Of a DNA stretch of 64,000 nucleotides, positions 46,598 through 59,188 are shown piece after piece. The stretch spans positions 682,001-746,000 of the forward strand of contig WHUX01000006.1 of the NCBI GenBank assembly GCA_015179025.1. The letters are read 5' to 3'. How positions within the stretch are numbered: the stretch's first letter is position 1; each line of letters starts with the position of its first letter. Made by a program: the position numbers and the translations under genes. Under the pieces are notes generated by a model. The model saw only the letters and a list, made by a program, of their open reading frames with translations. It did no database searches and had not been told where the DNA came from. This stretch comes from Terfezia claveryi (Eukaryota; Ascomycota; Pezizomycetes; Pezizales; Pezizaceae).

Positions 46598-47373
46598 ACA
46601 TACGGAACGTTGCTGGCATAAGTGAGCTCGAGTCAATTAGTTGATTGACGATCAATACTAATAGAACATTATTATTATAGATTCTAATGTTACGGATAGG
46701 TTGGATGTGGTGATGTGGATAATGAGGAGGGTAGGATGTTGTTGGGTGTGGTTGAGTGAGTGAGTTGGGTATGAGAAGGAGGTTAGTTGTTTCAGTGTAG
46801 ACGACGGTGGAAGAGTATAATCCGTGCTGATTGCTAACTTGTGACCTATCTTAGGATTCCGCTATAGGCTTGTGCGCTATGGTGTAGCGCTCCTATCTCC
46901 ATATACATGAGTGCGATTCAATCGCTTATGGGTGCCTTAAGAAACCCCCAAATACATGCTCGATTTTGATTCGTGGTATTGAGAACTCGTAATTGAAATG
47001 CCGCATTAGAAGGTTGCGTCGAGCCAACCACCTTGAAGGGTGTAATTATATGCCCCTCAAACGAACAAACAAGGATATATGTACACCCTCCTGCTCGAAA
47101 TAGCTCCCGTGCGCTGGAAGCATACCCCAAACCTGCCCAATAAGCCTCTGTATCACCTATTGGCTCATATCGAAGGGCAACATTTGATACACCAAGCCAA
47201 TAGACTCTATTCTCTCGATTAGACCCTCGATTGGACCCTCAATTGGCCGCCGAGGCCATCAGATATGGTGACGAAACAGCGTAGCTAGCAGCCTGATTAT
47301 TCGCCAGGTATATTCCATAGCAAATATTGAGCGTAATCCACTTTCTTTCTCCAGTTCCCCCCCAAGGACTCAG

Positions 47374-47730
47374 ATGGACGCTGCAAACTGCTGGTTTATA
47401 GGTCTTGCGTGTGTTGCTTTGTCACTAATACTGCTCTCCATGGCACAGGTAAATATCTCGACAACCCGCCAGAACGATGCTCGATGCTTGCGGAATAATG
47501 CAAGAGATGTAGCGTCTAGGGAGGCGTGGATTTAGTCCTCTAGGATCTTTGAGTTCCTCCTGAGGGCTTCCACTACCGCCATGGACAGGTACCGTTGGGA
47601 GGGAGTAACTTCCCGTATTATTCAGGAGACCCTTGGATATCTACATCAAGGTGCTACTCGTCTGATGAAAATGTCAATGCGTAGGCATAAGCCAGGGTCT
47701 CTGCAGAATTTGCATTCCGAGGCATTGTGA
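47374..47730 (+). pseudogene. Possible small secreted or membrane protein frame with one nonsense codon
   Basis: A 119-codon frame including the terminal stop, interrupted only by TAG at codon 54 (47533-47535). The N-terminus, MDAANCWFIGLACVALSLIL, resembles a signal peptide or membrane anchor. The part after the stop (RASTTAMDRYRWEGVTSRII) is open for 64 codons. The TAG could derive from CAG by one C-to-T change. A GTAAAT donor follows the hydrophobic segment, so a spliced gene is also possible. No family recognised. Confidence 0.25.
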
Positions 47731-48585
47731 TGCTACATGTGATATATATAGCAAGAAGTTTCGTTTCTTATGAAATCCTAAATTATGAAGTATTGAGCAC
47801 GAGAGAACAGGTTTTTCGTTTTATTCAGCTAATGGGTGGCGTGCACTGAAAAGCGTGGAGATCAGCACCTGATACTGGTCACAGACCCGGCGCCCGACAA
47901 CGAGGTACACAAGGACTCAGGCTGCGCGTATCACTGCTTTCACAGACTAGTCGACATGAGTCCACTATACTCGCCCACTGACATGGTTGCACGTATGGGG
48001 GGCCCAATAAGGGGATTGGGCTGTCCGAGGGTTCTTCTGTGGTTGTGGAACTCCCCGGATGTTGGGTATGGGAAAGGGGAGGTAAAGAGCTTATTAATTT
48101 ATATATTAAGATTTTAGGGTGAAGTTGAGTTCAGGGTAATGGTAATTCGGAATCTGCCAAAACCTAAAGCCCATGTGCGAGAAGACACCACGTTCTCCTG
48201 ACCACAGAATAAAGACTCATGATAACAGCCAGGTACAATGTAGGCTTAGGAGACACACACACACACATATTATATGCTTCATACCTAGCTACCCACATCC
48301 CCTACGAGTGGATGTGGTTACGAATATTGAGCACTTCCCTTCAGCACCTATTCAGCGCCGCCACTAGCTAACGAGCTTTTGGGCCTTCTTGGGACTTGAA
48401 ATGTGCTTTGGAGCGGGATGGGGTGGTGTGCGTGGGAACGGATAAGTTTTTTAGGGGCTATATGGGGGTGGTGGTGAGTGGACCCAGAATGTGCCCTAAT
48501 CTCTGCACCAATCAGACCTCTCGAATTGCGCCGGCTACCCTGTGATTGTAAGGATACCCTAAGCTCCATGACAGTTAGAACCTAT

Positions 48586-48611
48586 GGTCACGCCTAGTCT
48601 GGGGTCACGCC
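48586..48611 (-). repeat. Mini-insertion with 9-bp direct repeats (copy 5)
   Basis: Direct repeat GGTCACGCC at 48586-48594 and 48603-48611 flanks only 8 nt, TAGTCTGG. This is the shortest member and defines the minimal shared terminus. Confidence 0.75.
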
Positions 48612-50488
48612 ATGTGCCAGCAAGAACAAAGTAATAAACAAGGCTATTACAGACAGCCATGGAGGGGGAAGCTCCGGAGAGTAATATTTTACTGTCGTCG
48701 AGAGATTGTTCACGACTGTGGGTCACCTAAACTAGCCCCCCATAAAGAGTTCCCAAACTTACTTACCCTGAACTTACATCCGCTGGTTCCGGCCCTCCAC
48801 TTCCCCTCTTCCTATCAATTAGATTTCTACCATACCATAACTGCCTTCTTAAACCTTTCTAAACGATTTACCCAAGCCCCATCTTCCATTTCTCCTACAT
48901 GTATACACTACATGTAATGAGGAATGAATGTTTTCATATCTGTATGGATGGTAAGTACTGCCCCAAGCTCGTGCGTATATACTTCTATTGGTATTCACTG
49001 ACAAGTTGGTTTGCTATACTTGTTGAACAGATGTTGCAGGGAAGAATGGTGCTTATTCGGCAGAACTGTATTAGGGAAACTTTGACACCTCCAGAGTGCC
49101 ATATGTGCATTCCTGCTCTCTTGCAACAAAGTGGGTTTGGAACGCTCTGGCTGAGATGACAGTGGGAGGTTATCAAAGAAGGCATAAAAAAGGGAAGGAA
49201 CATAAAGTACTGTGATACTTGCAACATTGTTATTCACTACACCCGGAACTTCTCACATGGAGACGTCAAGAACAAAACCTGAAACACCAACAGCAACAAT
49301 TTATAGTCAGTCCCCTCAACAGCCGTACCAGATACACCAGAATCAACAGCGTTTGGGTACTTGGAATACTCAAAGACAACTCGTTTTTCCCAACATACAT
49401 CTGCATCGGGAATGGGAATAGATGATAGGCAAGTCCCCGGCAAAACGCCAGGACTATATGGTCCGGGAGCGGAAAACGCGCAAGACTAGGCAACGGAGCT
49501 GGATGATATGTGTACCTGGGCTACACAGCGATGTCACTTGCAATGGTTAGAAGTTCAGAGAGTGGAGCTGTGTTTTTCCAAGTCGATAAGGGAAAGATCC
49601 TGCCTTTTCCTCAACCACATGCAAAGAACCAGCTCGAGCACCTCCAATGGTTCCGGTGTCGGAGCTCTTCAGCAAAAGAAATACTCTAAAACACTTATCA
49701 TAGGTAAAGTGGACTCATGCTGCCGTGGATCCGGAGCTGTCGGTTATTGGAGGCAGTGGTTTTTGTGGTAACATGTTGTTTTGTTATCGAATATCGGTAC
49801 CCTATAATGGGCTCTTGATCATACTCTCGTTTGCTTTGCGGGCAAGCTAATTCTTCACAAACAAAGACAATGCTGTACTGTGGCTTAAGGCCCCAAACCT
49901 CCTATCTCCTATTATATATATGTAACGTGGTGCTCATGAGCAAAAGACTACATAGGCATCTAGAGACCCCGCTAGTCCATACGAAGGGGAGAGAGAAACT
50001 TGATAACAACAGCTTTCTTTCTTTTCCTCATTGTGTATAAAGTGTGGAAAGAGACCGAAGACAGTCAGCCAGGTTGTGGCTTTGGGTGTAGAGTGAGCAC
50101 GGAGGAAGCAGAACGCTCTCTCCAATCCTACACTCACACTTTCCTCCCAAAACATACATACCCACCATCACCCTTAAATAATGGCCAAAGTAGAAACAGC
50201 AGTGTGCCTACTCTGACAGTGCACATGATATGCACATTCTCAAACTAGAGGGGCGGAGGAAAGTAACCCACTTCTTCACTATGGGGAATTCCAATCCATT
50301 GCTTGTGAGCAGAACCGGACTGAAGAGTCAGAATAGAGGCACAAGGCTAGTATTGACAAGCAGTGAATTGATACTACGGTGTTATTTTCCTCCAGTGAAA
50401 ATTATGTGACTATGATGCTTTATCGAACGCTTTACTTGGTCCCATCACCACTTCATAAGCCACCAATATCACGACAGTGTTTATGAGC

Positions 50489-51353
50489 TCATTTCAATAC
50501 TCCCGCCTCTTTGAGCTTTCTCTCAACTACTCGTTCAATCATGGCCTCAATGGCCTTATTAGCGGCTCCAACCTCAAGATGGACAGTTATTTGTTTCTAA
50601 ATGCCCCATATACCGTCAGAAACGTCTATCCTCTCCCACCAGCCACTCCAGGCACTGAAAGACTCACCTCAACCAACTTCCCCATCAGATCCACCTCCAC
50701 ATTCACCGTCTCCCCAACCCCCTTCCTCGCCGTCACAATCTTATCCTGTGTATACGCCACCAGCATGACCTCAAACCACCCCTCTCCCTCCTTACCCTCC
50801 CCACCCACCTTCGTCACGGTCAAGCTTGCTCCATCAACACATACAAACCCCTTTTCGACAATATACTTCATGACACCCTCACTCCCAAGCCCCTTCGGTG
50901 CGAACCTCATTCTCCGTGACTCACCATCCATCTCAGCCTTAACCACTTGTGCTACACAGTCTACATGGCCCTGGACATAGTGCCCTCCGAAACGGACTCC
51001 TCCCCCAACAGCTCGCTCGAGGTTGACTGGTGACCCGGTAATGAGTAAGCCGAGATTCGTCCGTCGGAGAGTTTCCGGGGCGAGGCTGACAGTGAAGTTT
51101 TTGGCGTCGAATGTAGTGACGGTTAGGCAGGCTCCGTTGACGGAGATTGAGTCGCCGAGGTGCACATCTGTGAGAATGGGGGACGCGAGAGGAGGGGAGT
51201 GGATTACGAGCACGGTGCCTTCATCGGGAGTGGGAGTGATGGACTCGACCGCTGGTTGGGGTTAGCGAGGTGGAAATAGCAAAGAAATAGTGTAGCAAAG
51301 AAATAGTGTAAGGGTACGTTACTCCCGATTGCTTCAACAATGCCGGTAAACAT
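50489..51353 (-). CDS. RIB5: Riboflavin synthase
   Basis: Final enzyme of riboflavin synthesis: two 6,7-dimethyl-8-ribityllumazine give riboflavin plus a pyrimidinedione; acts as a trimer in the cytosol. Exons 51353-51323, 51251-50668 and 50596-50489 give 240 residues. Exon 1 encodes the conserved MFTGIVEAIG, and the splice joins it to TVESITPTPDEG. The first lumazine-binding barrel has ISVNGACLTV and GHYVQGHVD. The second has FVCVDGASLTV and ends NVEVDLMGKLVE. Exon 3 restores the C-terminal trimerisation helix (KAIEAMIERVVERKLKEAG). Length is a little above the usual 200-240. The donors are GTAACG and GTGAGT. Confidence 0.95.
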
Positions 51354-52609
51354 GACTATAATGAGACAGCAAACGTTGAGAAATGGTCGATTGCGCAACA
51401 TCCTGATTTGGCACGTCATGTGATGACCCCACCTTGCTCGAACGCCTATTACCCTCAGTCCGCTGTATGAAACGCCCATCTCCCGCTCACAAACCTACAC
51501 ATTAATAGAGTAAGCCTTTACTATTCCTTTTTGTTCCCCCAATCTGCATCCCATCCACAATAATGCCCATCTCTTCCTCCTCCTCCATGGCATCTAGTCA
51601 GTTCCAATTGACCAATCCTAAACCCCGCACCTCATAACCCTATGCATCCCCCACATTGCTATTTCATGCAAGCCCCTCCTCTTCTGTTCCCGTTCATTAC
51701 TTACTACTCTCCCACCAGAAGAAAAAAAATGAAAAAGAACGCCACAATGTATGTACAGTATGTATATACGCCATCCGCAAATCCCCCACTAGTCCCCATG
51801 GGCATCTCACCGCACAAACCCTGCCTTCAATTTGTTTGAATTTTTCCATTGCGGATTGCCAACCGTGGAGGGGGCTACTTACCCCTCCCCCGCGGCGGGG
51901 CAGTTTGCAAAGGTCTAGACTTATGTACTCTACTTAGAGTAGCTTCACTTAACCGCGCAGTGGTGTGTGCTGGTGTGAGTGTGTCTCTATTGCATGTACG
52001 AATACCCATGCGATTATTTGAGTGGTAGTTACCCTTAGAGTGTACTGAGTATGTAGAGTAGAGAGTAGAGTACCTTAAGAATTAGTTGAAATCGATGCCC
52101 CTTGCAAAAAAGAAAAAGAAACGGAACAATTCAAGTCTCGCCTAGATAGGTAGTGTAAATCAATAATTTCCCCCACTCTGGCCCCGAGGCATTAAATTCT
52201 CACAAAAATGGCGACTGGTAAAAGAAAAAAACACATTAGAAAGTTAAGCAAAGTTTAGAAGTAAACAAGTTATATATCATTATCATGTGCCCCTAACAAC
52301 AACAATGGGGGAGATTTTAGGTAGGTACCTACTGTATATCAAAGACAGGGTTTTTTTCACTGAAGTCTTGTCTCAGAAAAATATATATATATATTTTTTA
52401 AAAAATCATTAGTACTGCGGGATATTATGAGATTGAAGGTTTCTAATATTTTCTTTTTCTTTTTTCTTTTTTTTTCTTTGTCTGTTTTGTTTTTTTTCGC
52501 GGGGGGGAGGAAGGGAGAGGTGTACGATACCTACCTACTATATGATTGGTCAATTGCAAAAAAAAAAAATAGGAAACTAATAAAATAAAATAAAACGGCC
52601 CCAATCCAA

Positions 52610-52643
52610 CCCCCCCCCCCCCCCCCCCCCCCTCCCCCCCCCC

Positions 52644-52676
<33 letters not shown>
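52610..52676. repeat. Poly-C/poly-A homopolymer pair
   Basis: About 35 C with a single T, followed at once by about 32 A. Exact lengths are prone to sequencing error. Confidence 0.85.
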
Positions 52677-52678
<2 letters not shown>

Positions 52679-52937
52679 ATCCACTCCGAGTTCCCTCCGA
52701 GTTATATATAACACAAACTATTTATCTATGTTAGTTCACAACTCCTCTAACCTACTCATGGATTTTGTTGTGCTAGTGTCCCTTTTATCACGGAAAAGTA
52801 AGTTTTGTGAAGAGGTACCGAGGAACTCGGGACGAAGGCACATCTGATGGTAACTATGACCCATTCAGATTTATACATTAAGTACTTCTGAAATTAAGCC
52901 GTGGACTAGTGTTGTGTGGGTGTGGTTGCCAACTGCA

Positions 52938-52970
52938 GGTAATCTCGTGCCAACCAGACTAGGTAATCTC
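52938..52970 (+). repeat. Mini-insertion with 9-bp direct repeats (copy 6)
   Basis: Direct repeat GGTAATCTC at 52938-52946 and 52962-52970 flanks exactly 15 nt, GTGCCAACCAGACTA. The repeat can be extended by an A on the left and GTG on the right, so the exact edges are ambiguous. Confidence 0.85.
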
Positions 52971-53356
52971 GTGATGTTTGTTAATATATTGCCTCCCCGT
53001 AAGATCGGTATCGAATTACATCGAATCGGAGCCGTCATACCCACCACGCACACTACCAGTGGCTAACCATCCTTCTACCTAAGCCACAGGACTACTTTAT
53101 TTTCGACTGATGTATGCATATGAATATCGGAGGATATCTAACTATACATTTATACATCTCATGTACTATACATGTACATGTGCGCATGCGTGTGCATGTC
53201 TGTATGCAACGCCGTACAGCAAACGTGTAACGCACGCATGCACTCACTAATCAAGCAAACAACAACAAATTCATTCCACGCGGAAACGAAAGAGAAATGT
53301 AACTTTCCTCAACACAAATAATACAAACAATGCAACTGAATCCTCCCAACCCATCT

Positions 53357-53393
53357 GTATCGCTAGTCTCGGGACACGGGACCGTCGTATCGC
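53357..53393 (-). repeat. Weak mini-insertion candidate
   Basis: GTATCGC at 53357-53363 and 53387-53393 flanks a segment starting TAGTCTCGGGACAC. Only seven bases of the flanking repeat match, so this may be an old copy or chance. Confidence 0.35.
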
Positions 53394-53594
53394 CGCCGTA
53401 CCCGCCCATCCCATGCTCCATCGTTGAATATGCCACCTGCCAGGTAACCGTAAACTGTTAGTCGCGGAGTGCGAGCTTTTATAGTCGATCATGCACTCTC
53501 CCAGGCCCGAGGACAGAGATGTATGTGGTCCAGAAGCCGGTAGTAAAGGTCAGTGGGAAAAAAAAAAGGTTAGATCGGCCTTAACCGAAAGCGC

Positions 53595-53638
53595 ACGTAC
53601 CGCTAGTCTCGATCAGACCCTCGTAGAGGACGTACCGC
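53595..53638 (-). repeat. Mini-insertion with 9-bp direct repeats (copy 7)
   Basis: Direct repeat ACGTACCGC at 53595-53603 and 53630-53638 flanks a 26-nt insert (53604-53629). On the minus strand it begins with the hairpin CCTC-TAC-GAGG, then GTCT-GATCG-AGAC, and ends GACTA: two hairpins in 26 nt. Confidence 0.85.
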
Positions 53639-55346
53639 GTACCGACACGCATTTGCCTGTGGTAACCGATGATAGAATTTGGTGCACCTCAAATTGAATT
53701 TCATCCCATGAAGATAACGAGCTTCAAGACTCGCTGTCCATCGTGCAATGTGGTGCTAGAACGTGAAAGGACGCCAGTAGGATGATAAACCTGTAAACCT
53801 GCCAGTGCCTGCGTATGTGCCAGTGTTATATTGTATTGTATTGTTTTTTGACTTGGTTTTCTTTTCTTTTCATTCCCCGGCCAACCTTCAAGCACCACAC
53901 TCATACAATCCATTCACTCCAAGATACATTATCCCCGTGCTTGAGGGAAACAAACTGCTCTGCCAGAAAGAAGATGTGTATGTGTGCTCCGTATCCACCT
54001 CTACCAAACCGTTTGCAAACCAAGCAACCAAAGCAAAGCCAGAAGCTGGCAGAAAAAAACCAACTTGAAAAGTGCAGATCTTTTCAAGACAGGAATAAAT
54101 AACTGTAAGCGTGCAGAAGCAAAAAAAGACAGGTTAACAACAAAAACCGTAACAGGAAGGTAAGAATATGTAAGCAGTTCCTGGCTTTTTCCAACTCCTG
54201 GGTTTCCAATCCTGGCCTCATTCCTTTCCTTTCCTCCTCCAGAAAGGACCGTCTTCCCAGCCTAGCCATGCCCTCCACGCACAGCCACTCATGCCTGGCT
54301 GTTGAAAGCTGCTGATTTTGCTGGTTATAAAACTCCATCCCATAAACCCAACCAACCAAACCGACCGACTCGACCCGTTCCGTGATCCGAAGGACACTTG
54401 GCTATCCGCATGACCCCGTTCCCAACCAAGCAAATGACCATAAATCACGAAATAAGATCGGCTTTTCCCTAAGGTAAGTATTATATTCTGAACATTGTTG
54501 TTGATAACTCCATGTACTACCACTGGAGTTCCGCGTGCAGGGTCCCTGTTAGGCCCTATTCGTAATTCACAAACACAGAATGATAGGAAACAAAGTAAAA
54601 GAAACAAAAAAGTAAGTAATACCGCACCAATCCCATATAAAGCAAGAAAACATTGAAGACAGTAAAGGAAATCCCCATAAGTAAAAAGGAAAGAAAATCT
54701 TACACGAAATAGAAACTATGAACAAAGCTTACAAGCGTTCTATTGGGATAACAGAGGAGAAAAAACAAGAAAATGAGAATCAGCACAAGTCAAGAATCAT
54801 ATAAATAATCCAAAGGGAAACCAATAAAGCAAAGAGCAAGAGTCCCTAGTACAGAAAACCCCACTTGTAAAGTCATTAGAAAGGAAACCCAAGTATTTTC
54901 AGCCATATATAGAAACGTAACGCGGGATGAATAACAAGAAAACCGTTTTCTTTGCCTCGGGTTTATGCCATTAATCGACTCAATCATCTTGGTGGGAAGC
55001 CCCAAGATAGAGGCCACTCAACCGAAATTGAAAGAGCCCACAACGGGTAGTTGAAAACAGAAATGCAAGAAAGCATTGGAAAAGTAAAGAAATTTCATGA
55101 ACCAAGCAAATTAAAAAAAACCATGAGATTATTGCGCCTTCCACCCCAAAGGATAACTTTTTAAATATCGAATCGCGAATGAGGATGAATCTTTATGCGA
55201 TACGCGTCGATCAAGGGTAAGGAGAATGAAAATCGAAGAAATGCCAAAAATGAGTAAAAAGTATGCCACCATCCTGGGAAGGAAACTGTAATCGAAGCGA
55301 AACCACGAATATTGAAATCTAGAGTAATATGACGGAACTTTTTGGT

Positions 55347-56806
55347 CTATCCAACAACAGCCTGCCCATAACTCGACATGAAGTAGTCCCCACGTCCGCA
55401 ATGGCTACAGCCACAGGGAGCTCCAGGCCACATTGGCTGGTGGTGGTTGTACGATGAGAGTGGAGGAAGTGTCGCCGAATGCATCCTCATTGTGTGTGTT
55501 GGTGTGACTGCAGGAGCGGAGTAGCCGACATTCCAGTTAGGGTTAAATGTGTAGTCTGGTGTAGCGGGACCAGTCTCTGGACCAGTATAGGGAGGTGAGC
55601 GGTCTGCAGAAGGCCACCAATAGCTGGAGTTGTTCTCATGCTGTGGCTGCTGGAGAGTTTGGGGGAGAGGTAACTGCACCACACGTTCCCCAATCAACCC
55701 TGGATAGGCAGTTTGTGGAGGGGAGAAGGTTGCGGCAATGGAATTTCGGTGGTTGGCTAGCTGGGTGTTAATTGGTGCCAAAACTCTGTCGTTTGAAATT
55801 TTGCTAGCGGCAGATCCAGCGCTGCGCCAGTTATCCCAAGTTTGCCTCCAAATCTCAAATCCCTTCTTTCCAGTTGGGTCGACATGGAGATGCCATGAGA
55901 TTTCAGCAAGCCATTCCCTCTCCAGAGTGTTGAGTTCTTGGACTGGAATGCTCGTAACCTCAGCCCAAGACTTGTTCTGGAAAGTGTTGTCGTCAAGAAA
56001 CTTGCTCGCAAGGAGAAGAGCAGTTGTCAACATTCTGTAGACGTGGCCCTGACTCCTATGGGAGTTTGGAAGGCCCCTCATGCGTGTAGACAAGTACTCC
56101 AACCCGAGCAAGATTGTAGAACTTGGCAAGCGGGTTGAAGATAAGATCTGAGCAACGAATTTCCTGAACATGAGGTTCACGGTATTGACATTTGGTTGAA
56201 TACTATCCACGATGTTAGGAATCTCCACTGTATATATGGGTAGTTCATGACGCACATGTTTTGAGAAATGGTCGCAACAAAGTCAACCATCTCATCCATC
56301 TCATAATCCAAATGTGCCGAAACACCACCAACAGACCTTTCTTCAGCTGGCTCTTGCCTTTTTGGCTCTTGCCGTCGTGGGGCGTCATCAACCAAACCAG
56401 GGAGTTCGGATGCCATTGCAGACTGCTGTGACAGACTTGTAGATGGGAACATACGGGCCATACCAGTGGTGTATTGGTCTTGCGAGGTATACTGGAACGC
56501 GCCATAGGCTTCGTGACCTCCATATGCAGGTTTAAACCCTGCTTTGTCATGTAACCCCATCCCTAGGTGTCCCACAGCGAATTGCAAGGAATTCAACTGG
56601 ACGCCTCCACAACCAGCATATGTAGGGAAGTACTCTGGTGGAGTAAGTGGGAGGTGGGACTGTGGTCGAAATACAGCAGGCATATTGAAAAATTCCTCGG
56701 AGGACTTAATGTGAGTTGGTTTCTGGTTCAAGACGGAAACGCTGTTTGCGAATCGCCTAAGCTTGTCAGCCACAACCTGCTCCTTGAATGTCGATGGGAT
56801 CGCCAT
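55347..56806 (-). CDS. Cyclin of the Clg1/Pcl (Pho85-type) group
   Basis: Cyclin-box protein expected to bind a Pho85-like cyclin-dependent kinase. Exons 56806-56256 and 56202-55347 give 468 residues. The 53-nt intron has donor GTGCGT, a CCTAACATC branch and acceptor GATAG. Splicing joins MVDFVATISQN to IIQPNVNTVNLMF and removes a frame break. The N-terminal 150 residues are Pro/Gly/Gln-rich with a short repeat (RRQEPKRQEP). The cyclin box (about 170-310) shows FVAQILSSTRLPSSTILLGL, YRMLTTALLLASKFLDDNTF and LNTLEREWLAEISWHLHVD. The C-terminus is Pro/Tyr/His-rich and disordered, with a PCGCSHCG motif near the end. The long upstream A/T-rich region to about 57.2 kb is probably promoter and UTR. 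Confidence 0.88.
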
Positions 56807-58759
56807 TCTAAATCACAGCAGGAATGACGATGTTGATTTGTGATACTCGCTCCGTTCCAAAAACTCACCAGCTGACTTCCTTCTGAAGTTTTGTCTTCCT
56901 GAATAAAAGTTCCTCCAACAGAAAACGAGTTACGACGAAGCGTAGACTCGCAAAACAAGATTACCGTAGAACTTAACAATCTCTCACCATAAAAGCAAAA
57001 AATCCAAGCAAACGTAAAAAAATCAACAATTAAAATGATATTCGTAAATTGGTCGGTTGCACTCGATCACAAAATCCTTTGGAAATCCAGAGGTAGAATT
57101 CGGCTTGCCTAATCCTTCCTAGGAATCTGACCGATGTTTTGATCGATTGTACAAGTTGTTGGTGAGGTGTAAACGACGAATAGCTAAGTTAATAGATCGT
57201 CGTTGGACCTCGTTGGTGATTTGGTATCGTTGTCGTGGGGAGAAAGGAGGTTCGTAGCGCTGATTATCAAAACCAATAATACTGTTCGTGAAAGGAAAAA
57301 CAGCAATGACGGGGAACTGGATTGACGTATAAGAATATATGAAACCCAGAAAGGACGACCGCCTGCGATGATGATGGATAGAAGGATTGCTGTGGTGTGT
57401 TCTAGGTTTCGATGTCGAAAGAAATCGTTGCAGGTGTGGTGCTCCCAAGCAAGAGGCAACCAAAAAGCTAATTCCAAACTTTGTGCAATGCTCTCTGTAT
57501 TTATGTGGCCCTTCTTGTGACTTCTATCTGTCAATGTCGTGTGTGGCGAATATCGGATGAAGCGTACAAAAGAGGAGACTGTAGCAGAGGCGGCGAAGGT
57601 GCTGCTGCTATGGGTGGGTAGGATCAAGCCGTCAAGGAATTGGGTCGCTTGTGTATAGGAAGGAAGACCGCTTGCAGTGACAGGACAGGGGCGGGGGGGG
57701 CAAGACGCAACGACGCTTTTTCCAGTCGTCCTGTGCTATGCTTGATTTTTATTTGTCGACAACGAATTAGAAGAGGAGGAAATTTTGAGGAAGCTGGATG
57801 GACCGAGTGCTATCAGTCCTTGCGAGTGTTGAAAGAGGAGAGGACGAAGGATAAGAGACGGGGGGTGGCCGTGGGAGATGAAGGAGTGGGAAGGGAGCGT
57901 GTGAATGGGGAAGATGTGTTCTGTACGGACTAGAACAGGCCCCAAGGTGCGTGCGGTAATGTCTCTGATGTATTTACGTGATGGGGGTGGAAGCCCGGTG
58001 CCCTGCCCTGCCCTACCTACCTACATACACTACAACCGTGAGCACTGCCAACGCTGGGCGCTGCGACGGGGCAGGAAATGGCTGAAGAAAAAATTACAGG
58101 TAGAGCACCCACCACCACCGGGCACCATCACCACCAACACCACATTATTATTCGGAAGCCCCGAGTAAAGTAGAGGACACCCCACTCCACCTAGTTAGTC
58201 GTGGGCCGGGGCTAATGCTTGCAGAGGGGAGTGCCTGGCTTACATGGAGGGCACTTTGTTGAAGGCTTTTTTCTGCTCGCACGTACTGTACCTTGTGGTG
58301 CCCTGCTCTCTTGGGCCCTAGCGGCAGGCAATCGCGATGCTCACTCATGCCAGCGCCAGGTGCCGTCGTCTTCTATCAAGTAAGTATGTACATATCATAT
58401 AACCAGACAAGTCCACTAGTGCTTCTGGGGTTATTTTAGACCAAGGGGCGGCACCCGTACTACCACTTGCCATGGGCTGTGACTGCGACTGCTTCACCTG
58501 CAGCGAGGTATGTACCGGTAGCTATGTACTCTACATTGGTTCGCTCCCTTTCCTTTTTCTTTTCTCTTCCACCCCTTTTCCCTCTCGTCTAGTGACTTAA
58601 CTACCTTGGCACCCGTACCAGCCCCACGCCCACGTTCCCTTGTGTGTGCAGCTTCCATCTTATTTCGTTTTGTTTGCAAAACAATGCATCCCTGTAAGGC
58701 TTGCCCCCAAGATGATCTTGTTGGGGAGAAGAGATGACCAAGCCGGGCCAGTCATCAAT

Positions 58760-58792
58760 GGATAGAGGGGTAGTGCAACCAGATTACGGATA
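58760..58792 (+). repeat. Degenerate mini-insertion candidate
   Basis: GAGGGGTAGTGCAACCAGA (58765-58783) matches copy 10 (63261-63289, minus strand) over 19 nt. It is flanked only by short GGATA repeats. Confidence 0.45.
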
Positions 58793-59152
58793 ATATCATT
58801 CCCATTCCAGGCCTCCCTGTACCCCTCGAAGTTCTAGCTGAGATTGCGATATGTGTTTGCTTGCCACATATAAATCATGTGGAAGGTTCATGTGAATTTG
58901 GTTTGAGATATTGGTCATCGGATCGGAAGACCACGTACCTAGAAAATCCGTCTCGGAACAAAGAAGCAGAAATCGTACTGGTGTGCTAGTGCTCTACGGA
59001 ATGGGACGGCCAACTTGCCACCATGAATAATCCAAACTAAAGTTACAATGACGAAACAATAGCCGCAGAATAGCCTCGTAGTAACCAGCTGTTGTCTCTG
59101 GGAGTTGCGAGGTTGAAAATTCCATTTCATGTGCTCTACGTAAAGTAGCTCC

Positions 59153-59188
59153 CCCTACTACTAGTCTGGTTTACTACCTCCCTAATAG
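59153..59188 (-). repeat. Degenerate mini-insertion candidate
   Basis: CCCTACTAC and CCCTAATAG (7 of 9 bases equal) flank TAGTCTGGTTTACTACCT. Confidence 0.4.

Larger units (their letters stand above)
46598..50488. other. Long intergenic region
   Basis: 3.9 kb with no supported intact gene. It contains a possible broken small gene (47374-47730) and one mini-insertion (48586-48611). Other open frames of 80-100 codons (47836-48117, 48612-48917, 49508-49771) have no domain or convincing splice partners. Confidence 0.55.
51354..55346. other. Long intergenic region
   Basis: 4 kb with no supported gene. It contains a C/A homopolymer pair (52610-52676), TA and CATG-rich stretches near 53130-53240, and two clear plus one weaker mini-insertion between 52938 and 53638. 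A-rich DNA at 54600-55340 precedes the 3' end of the cyclin gene; its open frames are AT-rich and unsupported. Confidence 0.6.

Noticed and set aside
50477..50980. 167-codon frame antisense to riboflavin synthase
   Set aside because: Shadow of exons 2 and 3 of the real gene.
52610..52676. Poly-C/poly-A pair as a possible retrotransposon tail
   Set aside because: No element body or target duplication next to it; better read as a homopolymer tract.
57119..57933. Frames of 97-147 codons upstream of the cyclin gene
   Set aside because: No domain, overlapping on both strands, and located in the presumed leader and promoter.
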